Notes: a model not told the origin generated them from the letters alone. DNA of 64,000 bases from Bacteroidia bacterium (GCA_030424545.1 JAUHWL010000005.1:212624-276623); one strand, 5' to 3'. Shown: positions 18,692 to 27,251, numbered from the stretch's first letter. Program-made: numbers and translations.

Positions 18692-19435
18692 ATGACAGAA
18701 AGCCTTAGAGGTGAGATTGAAAAATTACTTGTAAAACTCGCCAAAGACATTGCCAACCAACCCCTTGATACTCTGATAGAACCCCTAGAAGAAGCTTACG
18801 AAAAACTCTTAATAGCCGATTACTTGGCAAAACGAAATGAGCGTAAAAATGCTTTGCAAGAAAAGGTTTTGGCTACGTTAACGTCTAAAAAAACGCAAGA
18901 AACCCATTCTATTTCGCTACCGAAAGAAGAAACGGAAGTACCAAAAGAGCCTGCAAAAGATTCTCAAATAAACCTTTCTCCAGAAATAAAAGTGCTGCCT
19001 ATTCCGGAAGGCCCTCCACCAATGATGCACGAAGAGGAGGAGGCGGTGCAACCCGTTACAGAACCAAAGGTGGTGCCTAACGTAACCAAAGCAAAAGTTG
19101 TTGCAAATCCTGAGCCTGAAGAACCTAAAGAAGTAAAAAAAGCATCGAGCATTGCAGAAAAAGCACAGGCCGAGAACACCAAAAAATCATTGCACGCCAA
19201 GCTGGCTGCTAAAAAACTTTCGTTTGGGTTAAACGATAGATTGGCCTATGTTAAACACCTTTTTGAAGGAAATAACGAAGATTTTAATCGCGTAATTTCT
19301 CAATTAAACACCTTTGAAGACTGGGAAGAGGCAGAAGGTTTCATAAACGAAATGGTAAAACCCGATTTTGATTGGAACGGAAAAACCGAATACGAAGAGC
19401 GCTTTCTTACCCACTTGAAAACAAAATTTGAATAG
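18692..19435 (+). CDS. Conserved hypothetical protein with disordered middle
   Basis: 247 residues, cytoplasmic. Residues 1-60 form an amphipathic helical segment (LRGEIEKLLVKLAKDIANQP). Residues 65-165 are low-complexity, rich in Pro, Glu, Lys and Val. The C-terminal 80 residues (LAAKKLSFGLNDRLAYVKHLFEGNNEDFNRVISQLNTF...WEEAEGFI) form a compact helical domain that I recall as recurring in hypothetical proteins of Bacteroidota. The stop is 7 bp before rsmI, so the two are likely co-transcribed. No catalytic motif is seen. Confidence 0.75.
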   Translation: MTESLRGEIEKLLVKLAKDIANQPLDTLIEPLEEAYEKLLIADYLAKRNERKNALQEKVLATLTSKKTQETHSISLPKEETEVPKEPAKDSQINLSPEIKVLPIPEGPPPMMHEEEEAVQPVTEPKVVPNVTKAKVVANPEPEEPKEVKKASSIAEKAQAENTKKSLHAKLAAKKLSFGLNDRLAYVKHLFEGNNEDFNRVISQLNTFEDWEEAEGFINEMVKPDFDWNGKTEYEERFLTHLKTKFE

Positions 19436-19442
19436 CCCTTGT

Positions 19443-20111
19443 ATGGCCAACTTAATTCTAGTTCCTACGCCAATTGGCAATTTAAAAGACATAACGTTTA
19501 GGGCTGTTGAAGTGCTGCAAAACGCAGATTTAATTTTAGCTGAAGACACGCGCACTTCTGGTTTTTTGCTAAAACACTACCAAATTGCCACGCCCATGCA
19601 AAGTTTTCATATGCACAATGAGCATAAAGTGCATCAAAAATATATAGATGAAATGGAAGCGGGGAGGCAAATTGCCTTAATTACAGATGCGGGCACACCG
19701 GGTATTTCGGACCCTGGATTTTTGCTGGTGCGCGAAGCCTTAAAGGCCAATATAAGTGTAGAAACTTTGCCCGGTGCTACGGCTTTTGTACCCGCTTTGG
19801 TAAACAGCGGTTTGCCTTGCGACAAGTTTGTGTTTGAAGGTTTTATACCCGTAAAAAAAGGACGGCAAACGCGCCTTACTTTTTTGCAGGAAGAAACCCG
19901 AACCATGGTTTTTTATGAGAGTCCGCACAAGTTGGTAAAAACGCTTAAAGATTTTGCCGCCTATTTTGGTACCGAAAGACAAGCCAGTTTTAGTCGCGAA
20001 ATTTCTAAGAAATTTGAAGAAACCTACCGAGGAACGCTCAAGGAAATTATCGCGTACGCAGAGAGTAAAACACTTAAAGGCGAGTTTGTTTTGGTTGTTG
20101 GGGGAAAGTAA
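19443..20111 (+). CDS. rsmI: 16S rRNA (cytidine-1402 2'-O)-methyltransferase RsmI
   Basis: 222 residues from the ATG at 19443. The start is placed there because the protein then opens with the family N-terminus MANLILVPTPIGNLKDI; an in-frame ATG five codons upstream overlaps the previous gene. Tetrapyrrole-methylase fold signatures are present: TPIGNL, LAEDTRTSG, LITDAGTPGISDPG and LPGATAFVPALVNSGLP. RsmI adds the 2'-O-methyl group to C1402 in the ribosomal P site. It is somewhat shorter than the E. coli protein, lacking the C-terminal extension. Confidence 0.95.
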   Translation: MANLILVPTPIGNLKDITFRAVEVLQNADLILAEDTRTSGFLLKHYQIATPMQSFHMHNEHKVHQKYIDEMEAGRQIALITDAGTPGISDPGFLLVREALKANISVETLPGATAFVPALVNSGLPCDKFVFEGFIPVKKGRQTRLTFLQEETRTMVFYESPHKLVKTLKDFAAYFGTERQASFSREISKKFEETYRGTLKEIIAYAESKTLKGEFVLVVGGK

Positions 20112-20240
20112 ATCTTAATTAGAATAAAATATTATCAGCATCTATACTGTTTTTTGCCTTTTTTATGCCTCGATATTGTTGAACCGAGTTTTAGTTCTTA
20201 AAACAATCTGAATATTATTTTCGTTATTTGTACACTCAAT

Positions 20241-20531
20241 ATGAAAAGCAAGACTATACATATTTTAGAAGTTGTTGGGGACTTTGTTACGAATGCTAGT
20301 GGGTTTGCACTATACACAACTTTAAAAAAAGCACTCGAAAACAATGACCTCATTCACTTATCATTTAAGGGTATTTCAGGAACTTCGTCTTCTTTTCTAA
20401 ATTCTTCCATTGGCGCGCTTGTTGACGAAAATGGCATTTCAGTTTTGCAAAAAATCAAGCCGACAGATGTAAGCAATGTTCAAGCGGCAGTATTAAAAAA
20501 GTATATCGCTTCTTTGCGCAAAATTGCTTGA
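20241..20531 (+). CDS. STAS-like domain protein (DUF4325 type)
   Basis: 96 residues. The whole protein fits a STAS-like domain: an N-terminal strand, then VTNASGFALYTTLKKALENNDLIHLSFKGISGTSSSFLNSSIGALVD, where SSSFLNSS matches the conserved helix N-terminal turn of DUF4325 proteins. Such proteins often sit next to HATPase proteins, and exactly that is found here: the minus-strand gene ending at 20541 has a histidine-kinase-like ATPase domain. A partner-switch pair is inferred. The stops are only 9 bp apart and convergent, so the two genes need separate promoters. Confidence 0.75.
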   Translation: MKSKTIHILEVVGDFVTNASGFALYTTLKKALENNDLIHLSFKGISGTSSSFLNSSIGALVDENGISVLQKIKPTDVSNVQAAVLKKYIASLRKIA

Positions 20532-20540
20532 CTGAACTAG

Positions 20541-21404
20541 CTACCAGTCGAAATCATTTTCCTCCGCTTTATCTTGTAAACTTTCAACCTGAATTGAAAT
20601 TTGGGCAATGGTTCCTTTAAAATGAGCTATTGGGTTTTCTTCATAACGATTTGACGGAGAACCTCCACGCAATAGAACATCATCGGAATAGAGTTGCCAA
20701 CGGTTGCCCGAACTTTTCATAAATGTATTTAACAGATCTAGACCTTTGCCCATGTTTTGTGGAATTGACTTTGTCGTCATATTTTCTTTAACCGCCCATT
20801 TTACGCTGTCTATTTGAGAAAGCTCTTTTTCTTTTTTGGTTAGTCTATAATTATTTACAGAATGAGGAATTCCAATACCAAAATCGGCCACAGAAATTTT
20901 TATTGCACCTATGTTTGGGTAATACTGGCAAAACACATATGCACCTAAATCAGAATGTGCATGGTCATACGCATTATTGAGTAATTCCGCCAACACCACA
21001 TTTAACATACCTAAATCCTTGCCCAGGAAAAAATTTTGAAAATACTGCTGCGTAGCACTAATGTACTCTGGCATGCGCTCCCTTGCCAATCGTTCTATAG
21101 GCATGGCAGTATACTTTGAAATTGTACCAATTGTATTTGTTCCGGTGTAATTGCCCTTGCAAAAATCTACCAATCCAATCGCTTGAATATAATCTTCTGT
21201 AGCGTTGTTTATGGCTATTAATTTTGTGCGATTATCTAAAGCTAATTGATGGATGAAAAACCCTGTTAATATCAATACATCAATTGGTTCTAAAAATGAT
21301 TTGCGCAATACTAGCGTAACATTTAGCTTTTTCTTTTTTAAGATTAAATCATAAATTTTAAAATAATCTCGCTGATGTGATATGGTTATTTCTACAAAAT
21401 CCAA
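20541..21404 (-). CDS. STAS-like/HATPase fusion protein
   Basis: 287 residues. The C-terminal half is a GHKL ATPase with N-box ELLNNAYDHA (140-149), G1 box DFGIGIP (174-180) and G2 box MGKGLDLL (218-225). The N-terminal 85 residues (LEPIDVLILTGFFIHQL...TKLIAINNATEDYIQAIGLVDFC) follow the strand-helix rhythm of a STAS domain, where the loss-of-register helix usually carries IGL. No phospho-acceptor His box, transmembrane or receiver domain is seen, so it is more like an anti-sigma/RsbW-type kinase than a sensor kinase. It starts 52 bp from the end of the restriction-modification gene and may be co-transcribed with it. Confidence 0.75.
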   Translation of the reverse strand: MDFVEITISHQRDYFKIYDLILKKKKLNVTLVLRKSFLEPIDVLILTGFFIHQLALDNRTKLIAINNATEDYIQAIGLVDFCKGNYTGTNTIGTISKYTAMPIERLARERMPEYISATQQYFQNFFLGKDLGMLNVVLAELLNNAYDHAHSDLGAYVFCQYYPNIGAIKISVADFGIGIPHSVNNYRLTKKEKELSQIDSVKWAVKENMTTKSIPQNMGKGLDLLNTFMKSSGNRWQLYSDDVLLRGGSPSNRYEENPIAHFKGTIAQISIQVESLQDKAEENDFDW

Positions 21405-21456
21405 TTCGTTCTGGTTTACTTACTTTTTGAAATACGATAAATGTCGGGGATAAATT

Positions 21457-24400
21457 TTAGACTCCCTCCACAATTTTAATCTCCTCCACTGTTAACCCGT
21501 ACAGTTCATACACCATTCTATCAATCTCCTTGTCTATCTTCTCAATGTCTGCTTGCAGGGCGTTGGCTTCTGCTTTCTTCTTATTAAAATATTGCATCCA
21601 CTCGGCTTCTTCTTCTAGGCTTAGTTTTACCTTTTTCTTTTTAAGCTCTGCCAAAAAGCCTTTAAAATCTAAGGCCGGCCAGTTCTTAACTGGGTTTGAG
21701 TCTGCTAGTGAACTATGCTTTGACACAACAAATGCAGTAACCGCATGTACTATTTCCAATCTCTTTTCAGTATTAAAAACACGGTTTTTAGATAAACCTG
21801 ATAACGGTAATTGCTCGACAAGAGAACAATCAATTATAGGAATTGACTTTAATTGGTAACCTTTAATTTTTGGAAATAGCAACTTGCTATCTGAATAATT
21901 TGAAACCCAAAACTTTTTTATCAGACTGGAGTTCAGAAGACCAAGAATAAAGTACAAGTCTATTTTTACGTCATCTTTTGGGTAGACACTGTAAAGTGTG
22001 TTTGATGCCAGTATTTTTTCCTTTGAAATACCTACAATAGGTATCTGACCAATTTGTCGCACTACGACTCTTTCGAGACTGTAAACATCCCAAGATCCCC
22101 CACTTTTTATGTCATCATCTACGTAATTAAAGTACTTCGTAGGTTTCGCTATTGTGAAAGCATGAATGTCTCCACCATCAATAATTGGCAAATAATCGTC
22201 AGATAATTTAGTTCTAGCTATTGAGGATTTACGATCGTATGCTTGAATTCCAAAGTATGTCTTACAGATGTCACCAAGCTTAACACAATTACTAGTATCA
22301 AACTCAAAAACGTCTTTGACATTAAAAACGAAGTCTGGGTCTTCGTACCACTTAGCTGTTTTTGCCCAAGTCAAATGAACGATGTTAGAATTTATACTTG
22401 TCAGTATTTCAACCTGTTCATTACACATTGATTTGGTTCCAACCAAGGTTGCCACATCAACACTTGCATCAGGAAAAACTGCTTCGCTGTGTATAACAAT
22501 TGCATCCAGTCTTAAAGATGACAGTAGAAATTCTCGAAGCGGCTTTATGTATTTGTTGGTCAGGTAAGTATTTGGTGTAATAAACCCAATTCTACCTGAA
22601 TTTCTCAAAATCCTTGTTGAAACCTCAAAGAACAGATGAAACAAGTCGATCTTGTAACTAGCCACGGCAAATTCTTTGTATTTCTCTAGCACTCTTTCTT
22701 CAGTATTCGAAGGTTGGCAAAGGACATAAGGTGGATTCCCAATTACCACATCAAAGCCTCCTTTTACATCCCCCTTCGCCCCCTTCAAAGGGGGAAAGAT
22801 GGAGGGAAATTCTTCTTGCCAGTTAAAGGCGAGGTCGCCTGCTACGGCCGGGTCGTCTATTAGGCTGTTGCCCACTTTTATGTTGCTGCTTAGGTTGTTT
22901 AGCTTGCGGCCTTTTTTGGCGGTGCGCAGCCAAAGTGAGAGGCGGGCTATTTCTACGCTTTCTTCGTTTATATCTACGCCATAAATGTTGCGCTCTAGTA
23001 TGTGGTTCTCTACATCAGGGAAAACCATGGCGTAGCCCAGCAGTTGGCTTTCTAGCTCATCAACATAATGGTGTTCGGCCATTAAAAATTCTAGCGCCTG
23101 GTTTAAAAACGCGCCAGAGCCGCAGGCGGGGTCGCAAATGGTAAGTTGCAGCAGCCACTCGCGGTAGGCTTTTAGTTGGGCATCTAGTTTTTTAAGGGTG
23201 GCAGTTTTTCGGCCTTTGCGGTCTTTTGCAAATTCTTCTTCGGTTATGCCAAGTTCTGTTTTCTTTTCTTGGCAGAGTATGCCAACGGTATTGTCTACAA
23301 TGTATTTGGTAATGTATTTGGGCGTATAAAACACGCCATCTTTTTTGCGTTTGGTTTTGCTTTTGTCAACTTCTTCGCCTGCCAGCTGTGCGCGTACGTT
23401 TTCAATGTCGTTTAAGCTGTGCTCAAAAATGTGCCCCAAAATATTGGTGTCCACTTCGGTTTCAAAATCGTACTCGGTTAGTTTTAGGCAGTGTTGCTCT
23501 AGCACCGCATCAGAAATTTCGAGGGTATCTAAAACGGCATCTTCTTTAAAAAGCCCCCCATTGTAGGCGTGTATTTCGGCTTTGTTGGGTTGCTTGCGGC
23601 CGTTGTTCATATAGCCGAAATACTTTTTGTAGATGCTATACAGCGGGCGGTATTCGTCTAAATCTTTTAGTTTACGCCAGTGGTGCACAATTTCGCTAAT
23701 GCTGTTAGGCGGTAGCAGGCCTTTGTCTTCGGCAAAAAAGATAAAGAGAAAACGGTCGAGCAGTTTTTGGCTTTTCTTGTAGAGTAAAAGCGGGTCGGCC
23801 TTGGGGTTGTTTTGGCAGAGGTCGTGCCACAGGTCGTTTTTAAAAGCCGAGTAATCTTTGTACAGCCGCTTGGTTACTTTTTCTTCTTCAAGTAAACTTT
23901 CTTCTTTTACCCTTTGCGGGATGCCGCCCAGCAGGTTGTCTTTTTGCAAAAAGAGCCAGAGCAAATCAAACGCATCGCGCGTAAGCGTAAAGAGGTTAAA
24001 CTCTACGTGTTCTACCGCATTGTGTATGTAAAAGCGCAGCTTTTCAAAATTGCTGGTGATGACGTAAACGCAATCGGGCTGGTTGTTTTTGTAGTTAAAG
24101 GCTTGGTCGGTTACCTTGTTTAGGTCTTTGGTGTCGGTGCCTTTTAGTTCGATAACGGCAAGGGCAGACCTCACCCCCGGCCCCTCTCCTGCAAACGAGG
24201 GGAGCAAAATTGCGCCATCAGTTTTTTTGGCGTCTTTTATGTTTTTAAGTTCAGTTGTTAGGTTAAAATTGGGGTTGGGGTTTATGGTGTAGCCCAGAAT
24301 GTTTACAAACAACTCGCGCAAAAACCCTTCTTGAAATTGTTCTTCTTTGCTGTTGCGGATGTTGTGCTGAATGGCTGGATCTAAAAAGTAGGCACTATAT

Positions 24401-24480
24401 TTTTCAAAGGCTTGCTGAATGTCAGTCTCGTTTTGTGTGGAAAGAAACTTTTTAAGTACTGAGGATTGGTATATTGGCAT
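21457..24480 (-). CDS. Type IIG-like restriction enzyme/adenine DNA methyltransferase
   Basis: 1007 residues. N-terminal nuclease: Asp88 in KKTDGAI and Glu111-Lys113 in VIELKG fit a PD-(D/E)XK site. Methyltransferase: motif I DPACGSGAF (450-458) and motif IV NPPY (582-585), typical of N6-adenine enzymes. The C-terminal 400 residues contain a TaqI-like specificity region (GDICKTYFGIQAYDR, LPIIDGGDI) and a terminal coiled helix. Two small repeats are inserted in frame: one between the nuclease Asp and ExK (about 93-105), one just before NPPY (about 560-574). The specificity-domain DNA is visibly more AT-rich than the rest. Self-contained cut-and-protect defence enzymes of this class need no partner. 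Confidence 0.88.
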   Translation of the reverse strand: MPIYQSSVLKKFLSTQNETDIQQAFEKYSAYFLDPAIQHNIRNSKEEQFQEGFLRELFVNILGYTINPNPNFNLTTELKNIKDAKKTDGAILLPSFAGEGPGVRSALAVIELKGTDTKDLNKVTDQAFNYKNNQPDCVYVITSNFEKLRFYIHNAVEHVEFNLFTLTRDAFDLLWLFLQKDNLLGGIPQRVKEESLLEEEKVTKRLYKDYSAFKNDLWHDLCQNNPKADPLLLYKKSQKLLDRFLFIFFAEDKGLLPPNSISEIVHHWRKLKDLDEYRPLYSIYKKYFGYMNNGRKQPNKAEIHAYNGGLFKEDAVLDTLEISDAVLEQHCLKLTEYDFETEVDTNILGHIFEHSLNDIENVRAQLAGEEVDKSKTKRKKDGVFYTPKYITKYIVDNTVGILCQEKKTELGITEEEFAKDRKGRKTATLKKLDAQLKAYREWLLQLTICDPACGSGAFLNQALEFLMAEHHYVDELESQLLGYAMVFPDVENHILERNIYGVDINEESVEIARLSLWLRTAKKGRKLNNLSSNIKVGNSLIDDPAVAGDLAFNWQEEFPSIFPPLKGAKGDVKGGFDVVIGNPPYVLCQPSNTEERVLEKYKEFAVASYKIDLFHLFFEVSTRILRNSGRIGFITPNTYLTNKYIKPLREFLLSSLRLDAIVIHSEAVFPDASVDVATLVGTKSMCNEQVEILTSINSNIVHLTWAKTAKWYEDPDFVFNVKDVFEFDTSNCVKLGDICKTYFGIQAYDRKSSIARTKLSDDYLPIIDGGDIHAFTIAKPTKYFNYVDDDIKSGGSWDVYSLERVVVRQIGQIPIVGISKEKILASNTLYSVYPKDDVKIDLYFILGLLNSSLIKKFWVSNYSDSKLLFPKIKGYQLKSIPIIDCSLVEQLPLSGLSKNRVFNTEKRLEIVHAVTAFVVSKHSSLADSNPVKNWPALDFKGFLAELKKKKVKLSLEEEAEWMQYFNKKKAEANALQADIEKIDKEIDRMVYELYGLTVEEIKIVEGV
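22764..22801. repeat. Small interspersed palindromic repeat inside the restriction gene (type 2)
   Basis: A G/C-homopolymer-rich hairpin (CCCCCTT 22779-22785 with AAGGGGG 22788-22794) flanked by ACATCCCCCTTCG and AAAGATGGAGG. Read in the gene frame it gives FPPLKGAKGDVKGG, a peptide string familiar as a repeat insertion in Bacteroidota proteins. It keeps the reading frame open. Confidence 0.7.
24169..24204. repeat. Small interspersed palindromic repeat inside the restriction gene (type 1)
   Basis: CCTCACCCCCGGCCCCTCTCC with hairpin CCCCTC (24181-24186) / GAGGGG (24197-24202). It is translated as SFAGEGPGVRS in the nuclease domain. A clearly related element (same CCTCACCCC head and C/T-G/A hairpin) lies in the non-coding DNA at 35213-35251. 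Confidence 0.75.
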
Positions 24481-24709
24481 TATCGACTTTTAAAAATTAG
24501 CTACGTTTCAAAAGTATTTTAATTCTTGAAAGAAATCAGGTTTACGGTACAGATACAAAACAAAAAAGTGAGCTTGGTACTTACTTGGGGGCTGCACAAA
24601 ACATTTCCGAAAAAGAGCGTACCTCAGAGCTTATTAATTCTGACTGACGATGGTATTTGGATAATGCAAATCACCTTTTAAAAAAAACACTCAATCACAT
24701 CGCAAAATG
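24481..24709. other. Intergenic stretch with an unexplained open frame
   Basis: No annotated gene. From about 24499 to a TGA near 24644 the plus strand stays open for roughly 48 codons (…NQVYGTDTKQKSELGTYLG…SEKERTSELINSD) but has no start codon at its 5' end. It could be the remnant of a gene truncated when the restriction island arrived, or chance. Nothing recognisable. Confidence 0.3.
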
Positions 24710-24717
24710 TACATTTG
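24710..24717 (+). promoter_or_regulatory. -7 promoter element of marC
   Basis: TACATTTG matches TAnnTTTG, 23 bases before the ATG at 24741. It supports that start over the TTG at 24657, which would lie upstream of the transcript. Confidence 0.5.
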
Positions 24718-24740
24718 CGGCCTTAAAATTTTACGGAAAA

Positions 24741-25313
24741 ATGAATTTCAATTGGAATGAAGTTTTATCGGCTTCCATGGTGCTCTTTGCGGTTATAGAT
24801 ATCCTTGGGAGCATTCCGCTGGTATTGTCGTTGCGTCAAAAAGTGGGACATATAGAATCTGAAAAAGCTTCTATTGCAGCCTTGGTATTGATGGTGGCCT
24901 TTTTATTTGCGGGCGAAACCCTTCTTGCTATTTTGGGCGTAGATATAAATAGTTTTGCTGTTGCAGGTTCGTTTGTTTTGTTTTTTCTCGCGTTAGAAAT
25001 GATTCTCGGCATACGCCTATACAAGGAAGAAGAAGCTAAATCTGCTAGCATTGTACCCATTGCATTCCCATTAATTGCAGGAGCTGGCACTTTAACCACA
25101 TTGCTTTCTATGCGCGCAGAATATGCTACTGTAAACATATTAATTGCTGTTCTCATCAACGTTGTTTTGGTATTTACAGTATTGAAAAATACCGCCAGGT
25201 TTGAAAAAATTCTAGGCGTTGGCGGCATCAACATCTTACGTAAAGTATTCGGTATAATTTTATTGGCCATTGCTGTAAAATTATTTACCTCAAACATTCA
25301 ACAGCTTTTTTAA
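24741..25313 (+). CDS. MarC family integral membrane protein
   Basis: 190 residues with six hydrophobic segments, consistent with the MarC/UPF0056 family: LFAVIDILGSIPLVLSL at the N-terminus, FLALEMILGIRLY in the middle and the conserved PIAFPLIAGAGTLTTLLSM. Despite the historical name, these proteins are not established drug exporters and their role is unknown. The start at 24741 is chosen from the promoter box and from family length. The glyS gene begins 9 bp after its stop, so they are probably co-transcribed. Confidence 0.85.
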   Translation: MNFNWNEVLSASMVLFAVIDILGSIPLVLSLRQKVGHIESEKASIAALVLMVAFLFAGETLLAILGVDINSFAVAGSFVLFFLALEMILGIRLYKEEEAKSASIVPIAFPLIAGAGTLTTLLSMRAEYATVNILIAVLINVVLVFTVLKNTARFEKILGVGGINILRKVFGIILLAIAVKLFTSNIQQLF

Positions 25314-25322
25314 ACTCCAATT

Positions 25323-26864
25323 ATGGCACAAGACGATTTATTTAAAAATGTAATTTCTCACGCCAAAGAATACGGCTTTATTTTTCAGAGTAGCGAAATT
25401 TATGATGGCCTAAGTGCCGTTTACGATTATGGCCAAAATGGTGCTTTGCTCAAAAATAATATCAAAGAATATTGGTGGAAAAGCATGGTGCAATTGCACG
25501 AAAACATAGTGGGTATTGATAGTGCCATTTTTGCGCATCCTACTACCTGGAAAGCCAGCGGCCACGTAGATGCTTTTAACGACCCGCTTATTGACAACAA
25601 AGACAGCAAAAAGAGGTATCGCGCTGATGTTTTGGTGGAAGATCACGTAGAAAAAATAAGACAAAAAGCAGATAAAGAAGTAGCAAAAGCGGCCAAACGT
25701 TTTGGCGAATCTTTTGATGCGGATATGTATCGTACAACCAACCCTCGCGTAATGGGCTATTTGCAAAAGGCTGATGATATTATAAAGCGTTTTGTTACCG
25801 CCTTAGAAGCAGAAGATTTAGTAGAAGTAAAAAAGGTAATAGAAGACGAGGGCATTGCCTGCCCTATTTCTGGGAGCAAAAACTGGACTGACGTAAGACA
25901 GTTTAATTTAATGTTCTCAACCAAAATGGGTTCTGTTGCCGAAGAAAGCAATGATTTATACCTGCGCCCCGAAACCGCACAAGGCATTTTTTTAAACTAC
26001 CTAAACGTGCAAAAAACCGGCCGCATGAAAATTCCTTTCGGTATTGCACAAATTGGCAAAGCCTTTAGAAACGAAATTGTTGCGCGCCAGTTTATCTTCC
26101 GCATGCGCGAATTTGAACAAATGGAGATGCAGTTTTTTGTACGCCCTGGCACCGAAATGGAGTGGTATGAAAACTGGAAAACAGCCCGCATGAAATGGCA
26201 CAGCAACCTAGGCATTGATGCCAGTAAATACCGCTTTCATGACCATGATAAACTAGCACACTATGCCAACGCGGCCGCGGATATTGAGTTTGAATTTCCG
26301 TTTGGTTTTAAAGAGCTTGAAGGCATTCACAGCCGCACAGATTTTGACTTAAAGCAACACGAAAAATTTAGCGGTAAAAAATTGCAATATTTTGATCCGG
26401 AGTTAAATAAAAACTACGTGCCTTATGTTGTAGAAACTTCTATTGGTTTAGATAGAATGTTTTTGGCTGTTTTTTCTTCGGCCCTGCAAAACGAAGTGCT
26501 AGAAGATGGTAGCGAGCGCACCGTATTAAAATTACCTTATGCTTTGGCTCCGGTAAAAGCCGCCATTTTACCATTGGTTAAAAAAGATGGTTTACCCGAA
26601 GTTGCCCGCGAAATCTTATCTCAACTAAAATTTGAGTTTAACGTACAATATGACGAAAAAGATGCCATTGGGAAACGCTATAGAAGACACGATGCCATCG
26701 GAACGCCCATTTGTATTACCGTAGATCATGAGAGTTTAGAAGACAAATCGGTTACGATTAGACACCGAGATAGTATGCTGCAAGAACGCGTACCTATAGA
26801 AACGCTAAACCAAATCTTAGGCAATCATGTAAAAATGGATTCGCTTTTAAAAACGCTTGACTAA
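25323..26864 (+). CDS. glyS: Glycyl-tRNA synthetase (single-chain, class II)
   Basis: 513 residues, the eukaryote/Gram-positive alpha2 type rather than the bacterial alpha2beta2 type. Class II motifs are clear: RPETAQGIFLNY, GIAQIGKAFRNEI, RMREFEQMEMQFF (motif 2) and VVETSIGLDRMFLAV (motif 3). The C-terminal anticodon-binding domain (LPYALAPVKAAILPL...DHESLEDKSVTIRHRD) is complete. It charges tRNA-Gly in the cytoplasm. Second gene of the marC-glyS unit. Confidence 0.97.
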   Translation: MAQDDLFKNVISHAKEYGFIFQSSEIYDGLSAVYDYGQNGALLKNNIKEYWWKSMVQLHENIVGIDSAIFAHPTTWKASGHVDAFNDPLIDNKDSKKRYRADVLVEDHVEKIRQKADKEVAKAAKRFGESFDADMYRTTNPRVMGYLQKADDIIKRFVTALEAEDLVEVKKVIEDEGIACPISGSKNWTDVRQFNLMFSTKMGSVAEESNDLYLRPETAQGIFLNYLNVQKTGRMKIPFGIAQIGKAFRNEIVARQFIFRMREFEQMEMQFFVRPGTEMEWYENWKTARMKWHSNLGIDASKYRFHDHDKLAHYANAAADIEFEFPFGFKELEGIHSRTDFDLKQHEKFSGKKLQYFDPELNKNYVPYVVETSIGLDRMFLAVFSSALQNEVLEDGSERTVLKLPYALAPVKAAILPLVKKDGLPEVAREILSQLKFEFNVQYDEKDAIGKRYRRHDAIGTPICITVDHESLEDKSVTIRHRDSMLQERVPIETLNQILGNHVKMDSLLKTLD

Positions 26865-26972
26865 AAAACCCTTGATATTTTGCAATAAAAAGTGTTTTTA
26901 ACAATTTTTAAAAAATTATAAAAATATTTTCTTGTTTAAATTAACATCACTTTAACAAGTAAAAATTATAAT

Positions 26973-26980
26973 TACATTTG
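26973..26980 (+). promoter_or_regulatory. -7 promoter element of the acidic lipoprotein gene
   Basis: TACATTTG matches TAnnTTTG in a very AT-rich spacer, 36 bases before the ATG at 27017. Confidence 0.5.
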
Positions 26981-27016
26981 CAGCCATTCAAGAATAACGC
27001 CTTAATAACGAGTAAG

Positions 27017-27205
27017 ATGAAAAAAGTAAGTTTATTTGTAGCTGCACTTTCTATGGTTGCTTTTGTTGCTTGCAACAATGCTGCTGAAGAAGCTACAACA
27101 GAAGTAGTAGAAGAAACAATGGAAGAAGTTGTTGAAGAGCCTACTGAAGTTATAGAAGAAGTTGTTGACACTACAGTTGTAGAAGAAGCTCCTGAAGCTA
27201 TGTAA
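27017..27205 (+). CDS. Small acidic Val/Glu-rich lipoprotein
   Basis: 62 residues from the ATG at 27017; the frame is open to an ATG 13 codons further up, but that start lies within the promoter box. The signal peptide (MKKVSLFVAALSMVAFVAC) ends in a lipobox-like AFVAC. The mature part is almost only Glu, Val, Thr, Ala and Asp in a degenerate EEV-V-E-T-EE pattern, so it is highly acidic and probably extended. Similar short acidic lipoproteins are common in Bacteroidota; function is unknown. It has its own promoter and a strong terminator, so it is a single-gene, possibly highly expressed unit. Confidence 0.75.
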   Translation: MKKVSLFVAALSMVAFVACNNAAEEATTEVVEETMEEVVEEPTEVIEEVVDTTVVEEAPEAM

Positions 27206-27251
27206 TAACTTTAAAAGAACGAAAGTTCTTTTATGTTGTTAAAAAACAAAG

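Noticed and set aside
24657..24740. TTG start giving MarC a 28-residue extension
   Set aside because: It would start upstream of the -7 box at 24710-24717, and the extension is not hydrophobic or family-like.
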